A DNA stretch of 64,000 bases from assembly GCA_030762935.1 (NCBI GenBank), contig CM060896.1, positions 10,988,001-11,052,000 of the forward strand, written 5' to 3'. Positions 59,208-64,000 of this stretch are shown here, piece by piece (position 1 is the stretch's first letter; every line of letters starts with the position of its first letter). The DNA comes from Hymenopus coronatus (Eukaryota; Arthropoda; Insecta; Mantodea; Hymenopodidae). The notes under the pieces are model-generated. The model had not been told where the DNA came from. It worked only from the letters and a program-made list of their open reading frames with translations, and did not search any database. A program made the translations under genes and the position numbers.

Positions 59208-59442
59208 AATTGCGTACTCCAGAGCAGTTCAATGTGACGGTGAAAAAGCCAGAAATGGCTAGATATAGAGCAGCATTTTACATCTATATTATTGTATGTA
59301 TGTAAATCAGGTATCGCGTTTATTGATGTTTCTTCCTGAGCCATCAATTTGTATTAAATTGTAATATAATTTAGTCAATCTCTTTTTGATATCCTTTAAA
59401 TTTTAAAATTAGATAGTGGGAACTGAAACAGCTCGAAAAAAA

Positions 59443-60037
59443 TCTGATGTGTTCCGTTCACATGACTTTCTCTACATCCCTTCAGTAAATTATTGATAAA
59501 AAGCTTCTTATGCTTGTATTTCATGTTAATCGAGAACAAATTAGCAGAAATAGACTTATTACTTGCTTCCTTGTAAGTAGAAGCGAAATAAGGGAGTACC
59601 ATAGGTTAAAGTAATAGCCAAAAGCTGGTTGCTATGTGACTGATGTTCCTTTGTTTGTATGGATAGGAGTTAACAATTTCCTGTATGAGAAAAGTGTATA
59701 TATCATAAATTGTGTGTTTTAACGTGCTCTACATTTTTTGTGTGTTAAGTTTTTGTCCATCTCTTACGGTTTAGCAGTTATGTAAAATTCTGTAAAATTG
59801 ATCCAGAATAAAGTACTCTTCAGAGGCTATTCCCAGAAAATTCAAGATATACATTTTGTCAGGTAGATATCTTTAATATAAGACATTTTAATCAAAATTG
59901 TTAGCCATTTTTAAGAAAATCAACATTTTCGAAAAAAGTTCCATGTAAAATGTAGTTGGGGTGGCAGGATTTTCTGGAAAATCTTGAAAATACTAAGTTT
60001 GGTACACAACGGTCTTTTCGTTTTTCAGCTATGCTGT

Positions 60038-60087
<50 letters not shown>

Positions 60088-60175
60088 TTTTCTGAATGTA
60101 TTTCCTGTGAAATCTCGGTATCGAATTTTTGGGTGGAATGCAATACCTACATGTACATAGTACGTGTAGAGAAAA
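59443..60175 (+). mobile_element. AcT element, complete, with (CA)22
   Basis: CGAAAAAAA then TCTGATGTGTTCC; right end ATGTACATAGTACG, GTGTAGAGAAAAT, then AAAAATTG. CA tract at 60039-60083. Small body deletions bring it to about 733 bp. Confidence 0.91.
60039..60083 (+). repeat. (CA)n microsatellite
   Basis: About 22 CA units at the AcT core position. Confidence 0.97.
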
Positions 60176-60489
60176 TAAAAATTGAATAGTTTGAAAAATG
60201 GACTTAGTGGTTATGTAAAATGGCAGGAAATGTTTTTTGATCGTCTTTTTTGCTCAAATCAGGGGTAACCATCGCTTGAACAAGTCTAGATTTAGCCATA
60301 AAAGGGGTGTATTGGCATCACTGATTCGGCATGGTCTGCATATCTAAGTTACTATTCTCTGCCCGAAAATATGGATTGCAACCATCGATTAGTGCAACAC
60401 ACTTCAGTTAAATGTGTGGTGAATATTGCAGATCAGCAAGTTGATGCTACGATGCCATATGAATGTTATAACAATTGCTATTATTTAGA

Positions 60490-60700
60490 TAGGTGGACTG
60501 AGACTGAAGAATTGAATCATAGCCTGCGGATCAGCCACTGAGCTACCATGGCAACATGCCGGCACGGCACTAAATTCCTCAACTGACTCGCATGTTTTCC
60601 GGTAAACCACAAGATGACATAACGATTCATAGTTTAGCCAATTAAGCAATTTCTTTCACACAAGCCATATGTAGAACAGGAGTTGCACAGACTGAAAATA
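60490..60700 (-). mobile_element. tRNA-derived dispersed repeat (same family as 18877)
   Basis: Read on the minus strand it has AAACATGCGAGTCAG, GCCGGCATGTTGCCATG, GTAGCTCAGTGG (A box) and a tail TTCAGTCTCAGTCCACC, the same order as 18877-19110. Its B box is mutated (GATTCAATTC) and the sequence between A and B boxes is further shortened. At its other edge ACAAGCCATATGTAGAACAG matches the satellite unit at 17217. A solitary, older copy with no array beside it. Confidence 0.78.
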
Positions 60701-60780
60701 AATGTTATCTCAAAATTTCTTGCCATGCGAGTCTCCAGGAATTTCCATTACGTGAGAGTATAGCCAGTTTAGTGATATTT

Positions 60781-61566
60781 ACTTTCTCTACACATACTAT
60801 GTACATAGTGTATAGAGAAGGTATTGTATTGTACCCAAAAATTCCATACCGAGATTTCATTGGAAATGTGTGTTCCGAGTCCCCCTGAATCAAATAAATA
60901 AAATAAAAAAATATCAGTGTGTGTGTCTGTGGGCAGCATTGCTCAAAATCGAAAAGACCGTGGTTTTTAAGTTTGGTACCTTCCAAGGATGCGACACTAA
61001 GATTTTCCAGAAATTCCCCCACCACAACTACCCTTTACATGGACTTTTTTTTCGATAAGTTAGATTTTCTCAAAAATGACTCTTAACGATTTTGATTTAC
61101 ATATCGTATATTAAAAATATTTACCTGACAAATAAAATGTATATCTTGAATTTTCTGGGAATAGCCTCTGAAGACTACTTTAATCTGAATGAATTTTACG
61201 GAATTTTGCATAAATCGTAAGAGATGGACAAAATCTTATCACACAAAAAATGTAGAGCACGTTAAAACACACAATTTATGCTATATACACTTTTTTTCGT
61301 GGAGTTGATCTTTTTTTTATCTATTTATTTATTTATTTAGATATTTCTTGTTATTGTTTTCAGCCTTGAAAAACTTACACTTTTCCCATACAGGAATTTG
61401 TCAACTCCTGTCCATAGAAACAAACTAGCTTCAGTCACATAGCAACCAGCTTTTGACTACCACTTTAACCTATGGTACTCGCTTATTTCGCTTCTACTTA
61501 CAAGGAAGCAAGTAATAAGACTGCTAATTTATTCTCGATTAGCATGAAGAAAAAAGATGCATACGC

Positions 61567-61598
<32 letters not shown>

Positions 61599-61660
61599 TT
61601 TTTTTTTTTTATTTTTTTTGCATAGATGTAGAGAAAGTCATGTGAATGGAGCACATCAGA
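60781..61660 (-). mobile_element. AcT element, complete, with (TTA)n
   Basis: Right end ACTTTCTCTACACATACTATG, full palindrome ACTATGTACATAGTG, short GTGTGTGTCTG core, (TTA)n at 61570-61600, left end GATGTAGAGAAAGTCATGTG and CATCAGA at 61660 followed by TTTTTT. About 880 bp. Confidence 0.93.
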
Positions 61661-61729
61661 TTTTTTGTTACGGGAGATAGTGTCCTCAATTGTTTAATGG
61701 ATATAAAATCAGAAGTTATCCATTTAAAG

Positions 61730-62080
61730 GAATATATCGGAACGGTTAAATCTGGGGGTGGAGGGAGTATATGACATAAATTGTGTGTTTTAAAGAGGTT
61801 TACATATTTTTTGTAGTTGCTTTTTGACTATTTCTTCAGGTTTTCAGTTATGCAAAATTCTTTCAGATTGATATTTTCTGGGCAATGCCAAGAAAATTCA
61901 AGATAAACATTTTATTTGTAATGTAAGTATTTTGATCAAATCGTTAGATCTGTTTTTGATAAAAACAAAATTTCCAAAAGATTTTTGTTTCTTTGTTTTT
62001 TTTTTGTTTTTGTTTTGTTAAGGATAGATTGGGCTGAGGGAATTTTCTTGAAAATCTTCGTGTCACCTCCTTTCATGAGG
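61730..62080 (+). mobile_element. AcT middle fragment
   Basis: Runs from GGAATATATCGGAACGG through CATAAATTGTGTGTTTTAAA to TTTTCTTGAAAATCTTCGTG. Both ends are missing, and a T-rich expansion lies near 61990. Confidence 0.7.
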
Positions 62081-62224
62081 ATTGTTAAAATATTTTTATT
62101 GGTATCGTAAGCTTACCCATAGGTTTATAAACCGATTAGTTCTCTTTTTGTTTTGCTGTGTCTGAATTATTAAATCTAGACCATCTATGTACCTATCTTG
62201 CTTGCAATGAAATATGGACATTTG

Positions 62225-62922
62225 TTTTATTTTACATGTTTTGAGAACCCCTGAATCAAAAAAATAGAAAAATGTCCGCGTGTATGTGTGCGCGCAGCAT
62301 AGCTCAAAAACGAAAACCCCGTTAAATACCAAATTTGGTATTTAAGTTTGATAACTTCCAAGGATGCGACACGAAGCTTTTCAAGAAAATCCCCCCACAC
62401 CATACTACCCATTACATGGAACAGTTTTCGAAAATTTTGATTTTCTGAAAAATGGCTCTAATTCTTTTGATTAAAATACCTTATGTTTAAGATACTTTTA
62501 TGACAAACGAAATGTTTATCTTGGATTTTCTGGGAATAACCTCCACATTCTGGGATGATTGAATTTTACATAACAAGTAACAGATACACAAACTTATTTT
62601 ACCAAAAATACACAATTTGTCATATACGTTTTTTTCGTGCAGTTGGCCGTTTTTTCAGATATTCTTTTTTATGACTTCAGTTTTAAAAACTTAAACTCGT
62701 CAACTCCTGGCCAGGCAAAGAACTGATTTCAATCCCATAGCAACAACATTTTAAAATATTTGACTGTCGGTTTAGCCTAGTGTATTATTTCCCTTTTACT
62801 TATAAAGAACTAAGTAATAAGACCATTTCTGCTAATATTTTAGCATGAAATAGAAGAATAAGCCTGTTAACAATAATTTGTTACGGAGATGTAGAGAAAG
62901 TCATGTGAATGGATCACATCAG
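62225..62922 (-). mobile_element. AcT element lacking its hairpin end
   Basis: Starts at CATGTTTTGAGAACCCCTG, has a GTCCGCGTGTATGTGTG core, and ends GATGTAGAGAAAGTCATGTG and CATCAG at 62922. About 698 bp. Confidence 0.82.
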
Positions 62923-63046
62923 CTTTTTTAAAGATATTTCTTTGTATAAATCAATTTAAACTATAACACATAACTTTCTTTTCCTTGTATTGTTCTATGC
63001 ATGTTTTAGAAATAATTGTTATGAGTTTTGACAATAAGAGCTCGCG

Positions 63047-63164
63047 TATAAAAACAAATTGAGGGTTGGCACTCATTTTGGCTCACGCGGCTGGCATCTG
63101 TTTGAACAGGTTCATCGGAATGGCCAGCAGAGTGATGATCTCTCTGCAAACGTGTGACGTAAGT
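63047..63164 (+). promoter_or_regulatory. Candidate core promoter and first exon of a host gene
   Basis: TATAAAAA at 63047 is followed 27 bases later by CTCATTTT, an initiator-like sequence at the spacing typical of arthropod TATA promoters. An ATG at 63120 opens 13 codons (MASRVMISLQTCD) and then GTAAGT at 63159, a consensus splice donor. No acceptor or downstream exon is seen before the minisatellite. The sequence lies in one of the few stretches without repeats. Each element can arise by chance, so this is only a candidate. Confidence 0.25.
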
Positions 63165-63541
63165 CGACAAGAGTGCGTGGGCGTTAACGTTCCGGGAACC
63201 CGGCGATTACCCAAACATCTCTCAAATAATAGCTTATCCGTAAAATAGATCACATTGCTGAAAACTTCGTTTGGTTATACCACCAGTTATATCATGATCC
63301 ACATAAACCTGAACATTTTTAATGGGCCATAATTTCTCTCTGAAAGCTCTTAGAAATGTGAAATTTTTTTTAATGATCTCAGTGGCTCAGGAAGAATCGA
63401 CGACAATCGCGACAACAATCGATCAATGCCACCTGTTGACTATATTGCAAACTACGAGCATTTTCATGGCATTAAACACAGTCGCAGTTCTTTGACATGT
63501 GCCATATGAATAGCATCGATTTGTTTGGACAGTTCACTAAT
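63165..63541. other. Unassigned non-repetitive sequence
   Basis: Would be intron if the candidate exon upstream is real. No further motif seen. Confidence 0.35.
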
Positions 63542-64000
63542 CTTTGTATCAGTCTCTGGTCTATGTTTTCACTAACTAGTATACCAGCTTTCTTGCTAGT
63601 CTTTGTGACAATCTCTGGTCTATGTTTTCACTAACTTGTATACCAGCTTTCTTGCTAGTCTTTGTGACAATCTCTGGTCTATGTTTTCACTAACTTGTAT
63701 ACCAGCTTTCTTGCTAGTCTTTGTGACAATCTCTGGTCTATGTTTTCACTAACTAGTATACCAGCTTTCTTGCTAGTCTTTGTGACAATTTCTGGTCTAT
63801 GTTTTCACTAACTTGAATACCAGCTTTCTTGCTAGTCTTTGTGACAATCTCTGGTCTATGTTTTCACTAACCTGTATACCAGCTTTCTTGCTAGTCTTTG
63901 TAACAGTCTCTGGTCTATGTTTTCACTGGCTAGTATACCAGCTTTCTTGCTAGTCTTTGTATCAGTCTCTGGTCTATGTTTTCACTAACTTGTATACCAG
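63542..64000. repeat. 59-bp minisatellite, at least 7.8 units, open at the window end
   Basis: Unit landmarks are CTCTGGTCTATGTTTTCAC, GTATACCAGC and TTTCTTGCTAGTC. The period is 59 bp (unit starts at 63542, 63601 and 63660). Most units differ at only a few positions (GTGACAATC/GTATCAGTC, AACTTG/AACTAG). The array continues past the right edge. Confidence 0.97.

Overview
This is a eukaryotic, most likely arthropod, intergenic window that is almost wholly built of transposable elements and tandem repeats. The arthropod reading rests on the mixture of transposon remnants (mariner, Tc1-like, piggyBac, hAT-like, Jockey-like LINE, Helitron helicase) and tRNA-derived SINEs. There is no operon structure and no rRNA gene, and I found no convincing intact host protein-coding gene. 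Almost every open frame is a broken transposase or a frame running through a repeat. The species cannot be told from the sequence alone.

The dominant component is one non-autonomous repeat family, called the AcT element here. It is about 0.75-0.9 kb long, and roughly two dozen near-complete copies plus many fragments lie in both orientations. By eye it makes up about 40% of the window. In its plus orientation it has: a left end starting TCTGATGTG; the motif ACTTTCTCTA about 22 bases in; an AT-rich body; an internal CA-rich microsatellite of very variable length; a GGTGAAATCTCGG block; a palindromic hairpin centred on ACTATGTACATAGT; and a right terminus GAGAAAGT, the inverse of the left motif. 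Most intact copies are flanked on both sides by a run of about five A. This layout resembles Helentron-associated (HINE/DINE-1-like) elements, but class membership is an inference.

Layout: 0.8-1.8 kb, a SINE and a Helitron helicase remnant; 2.6-4.5 kb, a degraded piggyBac element bounded by TTAA and inverted repeats, with an AcT copy and a tRNA-like insert inside it; 4.7-11.5 kb, AcT copies; 12.4-16.8 kb, a 98-bp satellite of about 45 units; 17.2-18.9 kb, a roughly 92-bp satellite of 18 units, each carrying a tRNA B box and apparently derived from the tRNA-like dispersed repeat next to it; 19.2-27 kb, LINE, mariner and hAT remnants among AcT copies; 28.9-32.1 kb, Tc1-like, DDE and Jockey-like remnants; 32.5-40.2 kb, AcT copies, several nested in each other; 40.2-44.0 kb, a 3.75-kb CA/CT satellite that joins the 3' part of an AcT element at the position of its internal microsatellite; 45-62.9 kb, more AcT copies, a SINE and a deletion-derivative transposase; 63.0-63.2 kb, the only candidate host promoter and first exon; 63.5 kb to the end, a 59-bp minisatellite running off the window.

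The most interesting biology is the AcT family itself: its A-tract target, its self-nesting, the matched changes at its two ends, and its apparent role as a seed for microsatellites and satellite DNA.
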